A stretch of DNA of 64,000 bases from Pseudocitrobacter faecalis (GTDB lineage Bacteria > Pseudomonadota > Gammaproteobacteria > Enterobacterales > Enterobacteriaceae), in assembly GCA_003315335.1 (NCBI GenBank), contig QNRL01000003.1, positions 1-64,000 on the forward strand, written 5' to 3'. The position numbers were made by a program, and so were the translations under genes. The stretch's first letter is position 1. Each line of letters starts with the position of its first letter. The notes below the pieces were generated by a model that was given only the letters and a program-made list of their open reading frames with translations, made no database searches and had not been told where the DNA came from. Shown piece by piece: positions 29,650-41,000 of the stretch.

Positions 29650-32600
29650 ATGCGTTCTGTATCGATTATTTCGAAAATGACTACCGTCGCCACCACGGCT
29701 GAAACCAACAGCGTGACGTTGAATGCCCCATCAATTGTCAAAATTAAGGTCGATCGCGCCGATATCGCCTCGATGCAGCGTACCAATCAGGATTTGGTTA
29801 TCACCCTGAAAGATGGGGAAACCGTAACGGTAAAAAACTTTTACGCCACTTCAGCTTTAGGGCAGAGCCAACTAGTACTGGAAGATGCGAACGGCGCGCT
29901 CTGGTGGGTGCAGGACACGGACGGTGCATTCCACTTCCAGCAAATCAGCAGCATTGATGAACTGCTGGTTGCCGGAGAAGCCAGCAACGAAAGCGGCGGT
30001 GCCGCCTGGGCGTGGATTCTGGGCGGAGCCGCGGCGGCGGCCGGAATTGGTATCGCCGCATCCAACAGTAACGGCAGTGGTAGCCATCATCATGATGATG
30101 GCGGCAATGGCGGAACCGATCCGGGAAATCCGCAACCGCCCGTAGATACCACCCCGCCCGACGCGCCAACCAATCTTGCCATTTCACCGGATGGTAAAAC
30201 AGTCACCGGCAGCGCGGAACCCGGCAGCACCATTATCATTCGCGATCCCGACGGCAACATTATCGGTACCGGGAAAACCGGCGATGACGGCAAATTCACC
30301 GTCGGCCTCGATAAGCCGCAGTCTAACGGTGAACACCTGACCGTTGAGGCAAAAGATCCGTCGAATAACACCGGGCCGTCCACGCCAATCACCGCGCCAG
30401 ATACTACGCCGCCTGATGCGCCAACCGACGTTGCCGTATCAAACGATGGTAAAACCGTCACCGGGAATGCCGAGCCCGGCAGCACCGTCACCATCCGTGA
30501 CCCTAATGGCAACGTTATTGGTACCGGCACCGCTGGCAGCGATGGGAAATTTACCGTCGACCTGAACACACCGCAGACCAACGGCGAGCAACTGACAGCG
30601 GAAGCGAAAGATCCCGCCGGAAATACCAGCCCCACCACCAGCGTCACCGCGCATGATACTACCGCGCCGAGCGCGCCGAGCGACCTGAATATTAACGCTG
30701 AAGGCACAACGCTTACCGGGAAAGCGGAAGCCGGCAGTACGGTAAAAATCACCGACAGCGAAGGCAATGTGCTGGGCACCGGAAAAGCCGACGGGAACGG
30801 CAACTTCACGATTACCCTGACCTCGCCGCAAACCGATGGCGAGCGTCTCTCGGTAACGGCAACCGATGCCGCAGGAAACCAAAGTTCGCCTTCGAATATT
30901 ACCGCCCCCACTGTGGTTGAAGAAGCCATTAACCTGCTGCGCAGCGTGGTCGATGATTTTGGACCTATTCAAGGGGCACTCACATCCGGGCAGAGCACCG
31001 ATGATTCCCGTCCGACCTTCAGTGGACGCGGCACGGCCGGCACAACCATCAATATTTTCGATAACGGCGTAAAAATCGGCTCCGTACAGGTTGGCAGCGA
31101 CGGCAACTGGAGCTACACCCCAACAACGCCGCTGAAGGATGGCAACCACTCCATCGTGGCGACCGGGACACAAACGCCGGACAATTCGATTCCTGGCTTC
31201 AAATTTGCCGTGGATACCACCCCTCCCACAGCCCCCTCAGGCTTAACGCCTTCAGCTGATGGAACGTATCTGAGCGGTAAAGCGGAGCCGGGTAGTGAAG
31301 TGATTATTCGTGATGCTGGCGGAAAAGAAATCGGCAAAGGCACGGCGGACGCCAGCGGCTCGTTTAATATCACCCTCAACCCCGCCCAAATTACCGGCGC
31401 ACCGCTCACCGCGACGGCGTCGGACAGCGCAGGGAATATCAGCCCGGAGAGCAAAGTGCTCTCCGTAGATAAAACGCCTCCCGAAACACCGGAGGAACTC
31501 ATCATTAACGCTGCGGGTACGCAGTTAACCGGTGAAGCTGAGCCGGGTAGCAAAATTACGATTAAGGATAGCGCGGGCAACACCATTGCAAGTGGGGTTA
31601 CAGACAGCAATGGCAATTTCTCCATTACGCTCACTCCTGCGTTGACTCACGGTGAAAAATTAACGGCCATCGCCACCGATGCGGCAAACAATTCCAGCGC
31701 ACCCGGGAACGTCACTGCGCCGAATTTTGATGTTTCCAGCCAACCAACCATCATTTCCGCCACGGACGACATTGCACCTGATACGGGTAATGTCGCCAAC
31801 AATGGGCAAACCAATGACACCCGCCCAACGCTAAATGGCCACAGCGATGCCTGGGCGACAATTACCGTTTATGAAGGCCAGACCAGGCTCGGGACGGTAC
31901 AGGCAGACGGCAAAGGTAACTGGAGTTTCACGGTAGTTAATACCTTAAATGATGGTCAGCACAGCTTCACAGCTACTGCAACCAACATCGCAGGCAAGGT
32001 GAGCGATGCATCGGCTGATTTCACATTATATATTGATACAGAGGCCCCTGAGACCCCGTCGATTCAGGCTGTAATTGATGATCAACCCGGTATCGTCGGC
32101 GCAATCGAGAATGGTAAATCGACCAACGATACCACGCCAACCTTTAGCGGCGCAGGCGAACCGGGTAGTACTATCACCCTTTACAACAACAGTAGCGTCA
32201 TTGGCACCGCAAAAGTTGATGAGTCAGGAGCATGGACGTTCACACCATCGACTCCGCTCACCGATGGAAGCTATACCATCCGTGTTACCGCCACCGATAC
32301 AGCAGGCAATGTCAGCTCTCCCTCCGGTAGCTTCACTTTTACCGTCGATGCCAAAGCGCCCGTGGCACCAACCTTTACGGCGGTGATCGATAATTCAGAT
32401 GGTACAAACGTAACGGTCGCCAACGGAGGCGCGACCAACGACGCAACCCCGACGATTACGGGCACAGCGGAGCCTGGCAGCACCGTGACGCTTTGGGCCA
32501 TGCTCAATGGAAGTCGCGTAGAATTAGGCACTGCAACCGTCAATGCGCAGGGTAACTGGAGTGTCACGCCCGGCACACCGCTGGCAGAAGGCACCTATAC

Positions 32601-35079
32601 CCTGAGCGTGACCGCAACGGACAGTGCGGGCAACGTTAGCCCGGTGACATCAACGCAAAGTTTCACCCTGGATCTTACCGCGCCAGCCGCACCGAACGGC
32701 TTAGCCGTATCGCCAGATGGCGGCAGCGTAACAGGTACTGCGGAAGCGAACAGTACGGTAACCGTTAAAGATGCTAACGGCACTGTTCTGGGAACCGCTA
32801 CGGCTAACGCCACGGGTCAATTCACGGTTACTCTCAATCCAGTACAAGATGATAATCAGGTGCTTTCAGTCACCGCCACCGATAAGGCAGGTAACACAAG
32901 CCCGCCTAATGGCGTTCAGGCGCCAGACCTTATCGCTCCCGATGCGCCAGAAAATTTACAGGTGTCAGATAACGGTACAATCGTTACAGGTCAGGCCGAA
33001 CCGGGTAGCACAGTGACCATTACCGATGCGAATGGTAACCCACTGGGCAACGCGGAAACCGACAGCAGCGGAAACTTCAGCGTAACGCTGACAACCCCAC
33101 AAACCAATGGCGAAACGCTGACCGCGATTGCGACGGATAAAGCGGGTAACACAAGCGACGACGCCAGCGTCAACGCACCGGACATCACCGCCCCAGAACT
33201 CCCGATGATCGGTTCAGTAGTGGATGATGTTCCGGCATTGACAGGGAATTTAGAGAACGGACAAAGCACTAATGATCCGCGCCCTACTCTGAACGGCACG
33301 TCGGAAGCCAATGCTATTATCACGCTCTACGACAATAACGTCATTATTGGTACGACAACCGCCGATGCGCAGGGTGTCTGGAGCTTTACGCCGGGTTCGA
33401 ATCTCGGCAGCGGCAGCCATAGTTTTACTATTACGGCGAAAGATGAGGCTGGCAACACCAGCGACACATCAGCGCCCTTCACCATTATTGTCGATACTAC
33501 CGCCCCACCCCGACCAACGATCACAAGCCTGACGGACGACCAGGAGCAGAATACGGGCGCGGTGAGCAACGGGCAAACTACGAATGATAATTTGCCTGTT
33601 ATCAACGGTGCCGGCGAAGTGGGATCAACTATCTCCGTCTTTGATGGCGGTAAATTGCTGGGAACAGTCGTTGTCGGTAGCTCAGGTACCTGGTCGCTCA
33701 CGCTCACCGCACCATTGAGCGATGGCCCACACAGCCTGACGCTGAGCGCGGCGGATGCAGCAGGAAACACGACAACCAACACTACACCCTTCACGTTTAC
33801 CGTTGATACCAGTACTCCAGATGAGCCAATCATTCTGGAAGTTCGCGATGATGTGGGCCCGGAAGTCGGAGTTCTGAATGATGGTGACACTACCGACGAC
33901 ACTCGCCCAACTTTTTCAGGGAAAGCGGAAGCCAACGCGCAGGTTAACGTTTATGAAGGAGATACGTTGCTTGGCACAGCCAACGTCGATGCCAACGGAA
34001 ACTGGACACTCACTCCTAACGCGGCGCTGGACGAAGGTAAGCACGACTTCACCTTCGTCACGGTGGACGCCGCCGGCAATATTGGGGCTGAAACTACCTT
34101 TACGCTCACCGTCGATACCCTTGCGCCCGAGGCACCGCTGATCGCTACCGTCAATGATGATGTGGGCGCAATTAAAGGAAATCTCACTAACAACCAGGTG
34201 ACTGACGATACACGTCCGACCCTTAGCGGTACAGGAGAAAATGGCGCAACCATCACGGTCTACAGCAATGGGATATCGCTGGGCACGACCACCGTCGTGG
34301 ACGGTAAATGGTCATTCACACCGAATAGCGATCTGAACGATGGTGAAAATATCTTCACCGTAACCGCTACCGATGCTGCGGGTAACGTCAGCGCAGAATC
34401 GCCTTCCTTCACCATCACGGTGGATAATGACGCCCCCATCAAACCGGTGATTGGTTCGGTCGTTGATGACGTTCCGGAATATACCGGCGCGCTGGCCTCA
34501 GGAAGCGTAACCAACGATACCCAACCCACCTTCAACGGCACAGGCATCGAGGGCGATACCATCACGCTCTATAACGGCACCACCGTGTTAGGCACCGCCG
34601 TCGTCGGGGAGGATGGAAAATGGAGTTTGACACCGACTGCGCCTCTGGGGGAACAGACCTATACGCTTCACATTACGGCGACCGATCCGGCAGGCAACGT
34701 CAGTGTGCCATCGGATAACTTTGTCATTACCGTGGATACCACACCGCCTGCGATACCACCCGCTTTCAGCGTTCAGGATAATGTCGGCGACGATCAGGGC
34801 GCGCTGCAAAGCGGCGACCGCACTGACGACAACACGCCAACGCTGAACGGCACAGCCGTGGGCGGGAGTATTGTGACGATACTGGTTGATGGTAAAGCGA
34901 TTGGCACAACCACCGCTAACCCGCAGCTTTACACCTTCTCCAGCCCTGACGGATGGCACTCATACCCTGACCGTTACGGCAACCGATCCGGCGGGCAACA
35001 CCAGCCAACCGACACCGCCCTTTACCCTCACCGTGGATACCACTGGCCCGGACGCACCAGCTATCGTTACCATTGTTGA
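29650..35079 (+). CDS. BapA-like biofilm adhesin, N-terminal part (frame broken near 34920)
   Basis: Start of a giant surface adhesin exported by the type I system encoded just downstream. The first 150 residues form the BapA prefix domain (VKIKVDRADIASMQRTNQ, then an Ala/Gly-rich segment AWILGGAAAAAGIGIAAS and SHHHDDG). Tandem bacterial Ig-like repeats follow, of two kinds: about 88-residue modules (DTTPPDAPTNLAISPDG... GSAEPGST) and about 100-residue modules (VVDDVPALTG... NGQSTND... TVDTTAP). The correct frame ends around position 34920; the last 50 or so codons to 35079 are out-of-frame readthrough. The location between smpB and ssrA and the C-terminal part match Salmonella BapA. Confidence 0.85.
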   Translation: MRSVSIISKMTTVATTAETNSVTLNAPSIVKIKVDRADIASMQRTNQDLVITLKDGETVTVKNFYATSALGQSQLVLEDANGALWWVQDTDGAFHFQQISSIDELLVAGEASNESGGAAWAWILGGAAAAAGIGIAASNSNGSGSHHHDDGGNGGTDPGNPQPPVDTTPPDAPTNLAISPDGKTVTGSAEPGSTIIIRDPDGNIIGTGKTGDDGKFTVGLDKPQSNGEHLTVEAKDPSNNTGPSTPITAPDTTPPDAPTDVAVSNDGKTVTGNAEPGSTVTIRDPNGNVIGTGTAGSDGKFTVDLNTPQTNGEQLTAEAKDPAGNTSPTTSVTAHDTTAPSAPSDLNINAEGTTLTGKAEAGSTVKITDSEGNVLGTGKADGNGNFTITLTSPQTDGERLSVTATDAAGNQSSPSNITAPTVVEEAINLLRSVVDDFGPIQGALTSGQSTDDSRPTFSGRGTAGTTINIFDNGVKIGSVQVGSDGNWSYTPTTPLKDGNHSIVATGTQTPDNSIPGFKFAVDTTPPTAPSGLTPSADGTYLSGKAEPGSEVIIRDAGGKEIGKGTADASGSFNITLNPAQITGAPLTATASDSAGNISPESKVLSVDKTPPETPEELIINAAGTQLTGEAEPGSKITIKDSAGNTIASGVTDSNGNFSITLTPALTHGEKLTAIATDAANNSSAPGNVTAPNFDVSSQPTIISATDDIAPDTGNVANNGQTNDTRPTLNGHSDAWATITVYEGQTRLGTVQADGKGNWSFTVVNTLNDGQHSFTATATNIAGKVSDASADFTLYIDTEAPETPSIQAVIDDQPGIVGAIENGKSTNDTTPTFSGAGEPGSTITLYNNSSVIGTAKVDESGAWTFTPSTPLTDGSYTIRVTATDTAGNVSSPSGSFTFTVDAKAPVAPTFTAVIDNSDGTNVTVANGGATNDATPTITGTAEPGSTVTLWAMLNGSRVELGTATVNAQGNWSVTPGTPLAEGTYTLSVTATDSAGNVSPVTSTQSFTLDLTAPAAPNGLAVSPDGGSVTGTAEANSTVTVKDANGTVLGTATANATGQFTVTLNPVQDDNQVLSVTATDKAGNTSPPNGVQAPDLIAPDAPENLQVSDNGTIVTGQAEPGSTVTITDANGNPLGNAETDSSGNFSVTLTTPQTNGETLTAIATDKAGNTSDDASVNAPDITAPELPMIGSVVDDVPALTGNLENGQSTNDPRPTLNGTSEANAIITLYDNNVIIGTTTADAQGVWSFTPGSNLGSGSHSFTITAKDEAGNTSDTSAPFTIIVDTTAPPRPTITSLTDDQEQNTGAVSNGQTTNDNLPVINGAGEVGSTISVFDGGKLLGTVVVGSSGTWSLTLTAPLSDGPHSLTLSAADAAGNTTTNTTPFTFTVDTSTPDEPIILEVRDDVGPEVGVLNDGDTTDDTRPTFSGKAEANAQVNVYEGDTLLGTANVDANGNWTLTPNAALDEGKHDFTFVTVDAAGNIGAETTFTLTVDTLAPEAPLIATVNDDVGAIKGNLTNNQVTDDTRPTLSGTGENGATITVYSNGISLGTTTVVDGKWSFTPNSDLNDGENIFTVTATDAAGNVSAESPSFTITVDNDAPIKPVIGSVVDDVPEYTGALASGSVTNDTQPTFNGTGIEGDTITLYNGTTVLGTAVVGEDGKWSLTPTAPLGEQTYTLHITATDPAGNVSVPSDNFVITVDTTPPAIPPAFSVQDNVGDDQGALQSGDRTDDNTPTLNGTAVGGSIVTILVDGKAIGTTTANPQLYTFSSPDGWHSYPDRYGNRSGGQHQPTDTALYPHRGYHWPGRTSYRYHC

Positions 35080-38000
35080 TGATATTGGCTCGATTACGAC
35101 TAACCTGGTGGACGGTTCCTATACTGATGACCCTCGCCCCACGTTCTCTGGTACTGCCGAGGCGAATGGCACCGTCATCATCTTTGCCAACGGCATAGAA
35201 ATTGGTCGAGCCAACGTCAATGACGAAGGCGGCTGGAGTTTTACCCCCGGTACCAACTCGCCGTTGACCGATGGGGATAACGTACTGACCTTCCAGGCGC
35301 TGGACGACCTTGGTAACGCGGGTCCGCTTTCGGATGGCTTAACCCTGCACGTTGATACACAGGCCCCTGTTGCACCAGTCAATCTGGCGGTGGCTGATGA
35401 TGGTCTCATCGTTACCGGACAGGCAGAGGCTAACAGCACCATTATCATCCGCAATGCCAACGGTGATGAAGTGGGTCGTGGCATCACCAATGGCCTGGGT
35501 TACTTCACCGTTGAGCTTGATGAAGTGCAGGCCGCAGACTCGATACTGTCTGTTTATGCGCAGGATCGCGCGGGGAATATCAGCGTTGGGGCAGATGTCA
35601 CCGTCGCGCCTCCGACTGAGCCAGCCGTCCCGGTGATTATAGAAATTCTGGACGAAACGGGCCCGAACACCGGCCCGCTGAACAACGGAGACAGTACCGA
35701 TGATACGCAACCGGTCATCAGTGGTACGGCCGCTGATGGCGCTACCGTTTATGTATTGATTGACGGGGTGCGTTCCGAAGATATTCCAGTGGTCGATGGC
35801 CGCTGGACCTACACCCCACAAGAAGCGCTAGGCGAAGGCGAACACACCATTTCAGCTATCGCGGTAATCAACGGCGAAACCAGCGCGGAATCCACTGAAA
35901 TTACCATTATTGTGGATACCGTTGCCCCTGACTCCGCCATCATTGTCAGCGTGACGGATGATGTCGGAGCAGTCACCGGGCCTATTATCAATAATGGCGG
36001 CACCGACGATACACAACCCACCCTGCGCGGCACCGCTGCCGACAGCGCCCGTGTGGAAATCTTCAATGGAACCACGTCACTCGGCTTTGCGACGGTGAAT
36101 GCTCAGGGTAACTGGACATTTACACCAACCACGCCGCTGGCAAACGGTATCTATAACTTCAACGTTGTGGCTATCGATGCTGCGGGTAACAGAGCAGATG
36201 CATCCAACACCTGGACCGTAACCATCGATAACGCCACGCCAACCGCCCCAACACTTACGGGAGTGGAAGACAACGTGGGTACCCTCGTTGGGCAAATAGA
36301 CGAAGGTAGTAAAACCGATGACACTCAGCCAACGCTAAGCGGCACGACCTCACCAGGCTCAACGGTCATTATCTATGACAACAATGTTGAAATTGGTCGC
36401 GTCACCACCAGCGATGGTAACTGGAGCTTTACCCCGACCACACCTCTGGGCGAAGGAAGCCATAGTCTGACGCTGACGACCACCAACAGCGCAGGGAATA
36501 CCAGCCCGGCAAGCGAGCCGTTTGAATTCAGTGTCGATACCACAGCACCGTCGCGCCCGATACTCAACAGTGTTAACGACAACCAGGGGCCGGTCACTGG
36601 CGATCTGCTGAATAATCAGACGACCAACGATGCAACCCCAACGCTCAGCGGAACCGCCGAAGCCAACTCAACGCTGAAGATTTACGACAACGGTAATCTG
36701 GTGGCGACCATTACCGTGCCAGAAACAGGCAACTGGACATGGACACCCACCACGCCACTGAGCAATGCATCGCATGCATTCACCATAAATACAACCGATG
36801 AGGCTGGTAACGTCAGTGCAACAACACCGGCATTTACGATTGTGGTTGATACGGTGGCTCCTGACACGCCATCGGCAATCACGGCGACGGATAATACACC
36901 GCCGAATACGGGTGCGATAACTGAGGGCCAGCAAACCAATGAAACACGTCCGGCCCTGAGCGGTACCGCTGAACCTAATGCCACCGTGCAAATTCTGGAT
37001 AACGGTACGGTCATCGGCACCGTTAAGGCAGATGCTGGCGGTAGCTGGAACTTCACACCGAGCACCGCATTGCCACCGGGCGAACATCAACTGACCGTCA
37101 CGGCCACTGATAGCGCGGGTAATGTCAGCCCGCCATCTCCGGCACTGAACTTTGTCGTCGACACCGTCGCGCCTGATGCGCCAGCCATCGTCAACGCTAG
37201 CGACAACGTCGGCAGCATTACCGATACGCTGACGAACGGAAAAACCACCGACGATGCGACCCCTACGCTAAATGGCACCAGCGAAGCCTTTGCCTCTATT
37301 CGCATTCTTGATAACGGTGTGCAAATCGGTACCGCCACCGCCGATATCAATGGCAACTGGAACTTCACGCCAGGCAGCGCATTGGGAACCGGTAGCCACG
37401 TGTTTACGGCCATTGCGACTGACAGGGCGGGTAATACGGGCAGCACATCGACATCGTTTACGTTGATTATTGATACCACCGCACCGGGGGTACCGACGAT
37501 CATCCAGGCCAGTGACAACGTCGGCACGGTGCAGGGAACATTGCTGTCAAACCAAACGACAGATGACACTACGCCAACGCTGAGCGGTACAGGTGAAGCA
37601 GGTGCCACTATCACCATTCGCGATAATGGCACCGTGATAGGAACTGCCATTGTTGGCGATAACAATGCCTGGACCTTCACGCCCCAGGGCGCACTTGGTG
37701 CGGGTACGCATAACTTTACCGCAACGGCAACGGACAGTGCCGGGAACACCAGCGTACCATCAGGCAGTTTCGTACTGACCGTCGATCTTACCCCGCCCGT
37801 CGCGCCAATTATCACTGGTGCGGCGGATGATATTGGGACCATTAAAGGGCCAATTGCGAACGGCCAGGTAACCGATGACACCCGTCCAACGCTCAGCGGG
37901 ACGGGAGAAATTGGCGCAACCATTAACGTCTATGACAACAATGTACTGATTGGCACCACGACCGTAGGCAGCGGGGGGACCTGGAGCTTTACCCCAACGC

Positions 38001-41000
38001 AGGATCTCACAACCGGTTCGCATAATCTGACGGCGACAGCAACCGATCCTGCCGGTAACACTGGCCCGGCATCAGGCGCCTGGAATGTGGTTATCGACAC
38101 CACTGCACCAAATACACCGTTTATCACCACAGTGACCGATAACGCTGGAACTGTGACGGGCACGCTTGCAGCCGGTCAGCCTACCGATGACACCACCCCA
38201 ACGCTGAACGGTACAGCTGAAGCAAACGCCACCGTGCGTATTTATGACAATGGCGTAGAAATTGGCAGCGTACAGGCGGATGGCGGCGGTAACTGGACCT
38301 ATACACCGACGCTCACTGAAGGTACGCATACACTTACCGCAAAAGCCGTGGATGCGGCGGGCAATACCAGTTCGTCCTCCACGGTGACGACGGTAACCGT
38401 TGACCTTACGCCACCCGCCGCACCGACGGATTTAACCGTCAACGCCACGGGCAACGTGGTGACAGGCCGTGCCGAAGCGGGCAGTACCGTGACCATTTAC
38501 AGTTCAACGGGGACCATACTGGGCACCGGAGTTGCCGATGGGCTCGGCAACTTTACGGCTAACCTTTCCCCAAGTCAGGTTGACGGAGAAGACCTACAAG
38601 CCAGAGCAACCGACGTAGCCGGGAATCAGGGCATAGCAGCAGATTTTAATGCCCCATTCACCGGCTTGCCGGGCTCACCGGTTATTACCACGATTGTGGA
38701 TAATGTGGGGCCTGTTTTAGGCAATGTTGGAAACAACCAGAGCACAAACGATAACCAGCCGGACATCAGCGGTACTGCTCAGGCACGTTCAACGGTCAAC
38801 ATCTATAACAACGGCGTGCTGCTGGCGACCGTTGTGGCGGATGACACCGGGGCGTGGAGCTATACACCGACGACAGTTTTAACCGAAGGTCTGCATGTTA
38901 TTACCGCCACCGCCACGAATACCAACGGTACCAGTAGCCCATCCACCGCCATTAACATCACGGTAGACACTATCGCGCCGGACGCGCCGACTGCCACGAT
39001 CAGCGGTGATGGCTACACTATTAGTGGCACAACGGAAGCCAACATTACGATCAGTGTGACGGTACCAGGCCAGGCCAACCCTGTCACGGTAACGACAGAC
39101 GCCCAGGGTAACTGGTCTGTCGGGCTACCGACGCGTCTGATCAGCGGTGAGCAGGTGACGGTGATTGCCACCGATGCGGCCGGAAACGTTTCATTGCCGG
39201 GGACAACTAACGCACCAACGCTGCCCATTGCGGCAAGCGACAACGTAGTGAACCTTGAGCTGGAAACGTCTGCAACTGTTACCACAGAAGAGCATAGTGA
39301 CTACGGCTTCCTGCTGGTCGGTGCGCTGGGCAATGTAGCTTCTGTGCTGGGTGATGATACTGCGCAAGTGACGTTTACCATCGATGCTGGTGGTAGCGGT
39401 GTTGCCGTCATTGAAGCTGCGGCAACAGGGGCTGTGCTCTCGTTGCTGAGCACTCTTGAGATCGCCGTACAGAAATATGATACCGACCTTCAGGCATGGG
39501 TCACAGTCATCGATACCTCGTTGCCGCAATTCGCCAACCTGTTAACTATCGGCGCTTCAGGCGTGCGTCTGAATCTCGACAACCTCACGGGCGGTGAGTA
39601 TCGCGTACTGAGCTTTAACACCAGCCTGTTGGCCGTTGGCTCTTACACAAGCCTGGATGTTTCTCTTGTCAAAACCAGTGCAGGCACTGTCGCTGCGGGT
39701 GCGATAGAAAATGGCAACGTTATTACCGATGCCGACCCGACAAACGGTAGCGATGTTGCCCCTCCGAATACAAACGTCACGTCCATTACCAACGCCAATG
39801 GTACGACAACCGTTGTTGGGACTGGTGGCGCGGATATCGCGGGCAAGTACGGCACGCTGCATATTAACCAGGACGGTAGCTACACCTATACGCTGACATC
39901 AACCAGTTCCAGCGTGATTGGTCGCTCGGAAAGCTTTACCTATACCATTACAACTGCCGGTCAGAACCCGCAATCTTCTTCGGCGAATCTGGTTATAACC
40001 CTCGGTTCAACCGTACCGACCAGTTCCGTCACCGCCGCCGATGACAGCGCCAGCCTGCAATTTGACACCTCGGTTGCGGCGATAAACAACGGCCCAAGCT
40101 CCACCACCGGCTTTACCCTCGTCGGGTTGAATCTGGGGAACGTGATTGACGTCGGCCTGCTGAATAACATGCAGAACCCGATTATCTACAACGTGGATGC
40201 GGGTACCACGCGTACGCTCTCACTGGGCGCAAGCGTCGGCGGCGTAGCGGTTGGCGCGGTCTTTGACCTGTATGTTTATCGCTACAACCCGGCAACCGGT
40301 AATTATGAGCAATACCGCCATGTTCCGAGCTGGCTCCAGGCGGCGCTGTTGGGTGGCTCGACGGCTGAGGATCTGGTTATAACCCTGCCGGATGGTAAGT
40401 ATCTGTTTGCACTGAATACGGTTTCCGGCCTGACCGTGGCAACCGGTTTTACGCTGAGCGTCAACGCCGACCACACCTACAGCGTGAAGAGCGGGGGAGC
40501 CAGCACGACTGGCGACGTGCTGGATAACGATGCCGGTGCGGCAAACGGTCATGTCACCGAGGTGAACGGCGTGGCGGTGGCGGCCAATGGCACCACCACG
40601 ATTAATGGCCTGTACGGCACGCTGACCATTGATGCGCAGGGGCATTACACCTACACCCTGAAATCCGGCCTTGGCGCCGACAGCATCAAAACACCGGACA
40701 CCTTTGTCTATACGGTAACCGCGGCGAATGGCGACACCAGCACAGCGTCGCTAAACGTGCAGCCGACCGCGAAACCGGTCGATGCCGTGAATGACACCAG
40801 CAGCACAATGGCGCTGGCAACCAACCAGGTTACAAGCAGCTATACGGACACGAGCGTTGGTTCTGCCACCATTGCGCAAGGTAGCCGGAGTGCAACGGGG
40901 AGTGGCACCTTTGATGTGGCTGATGGGACGGCGTTGAAGGCCATCTCCGTAACCTTTAATACCTCCGCGTCCGGATTAGCCGGGGTGGGTGGGTTGAGTG

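Noticed and set aside
34886-35079. Programmed ribosomal frameshifting in the adhesin
   Set aside because: No slippery heptamer followed by a structure is seen at the junction, and the local repeat is short by 11 bases, which points to a deletion.
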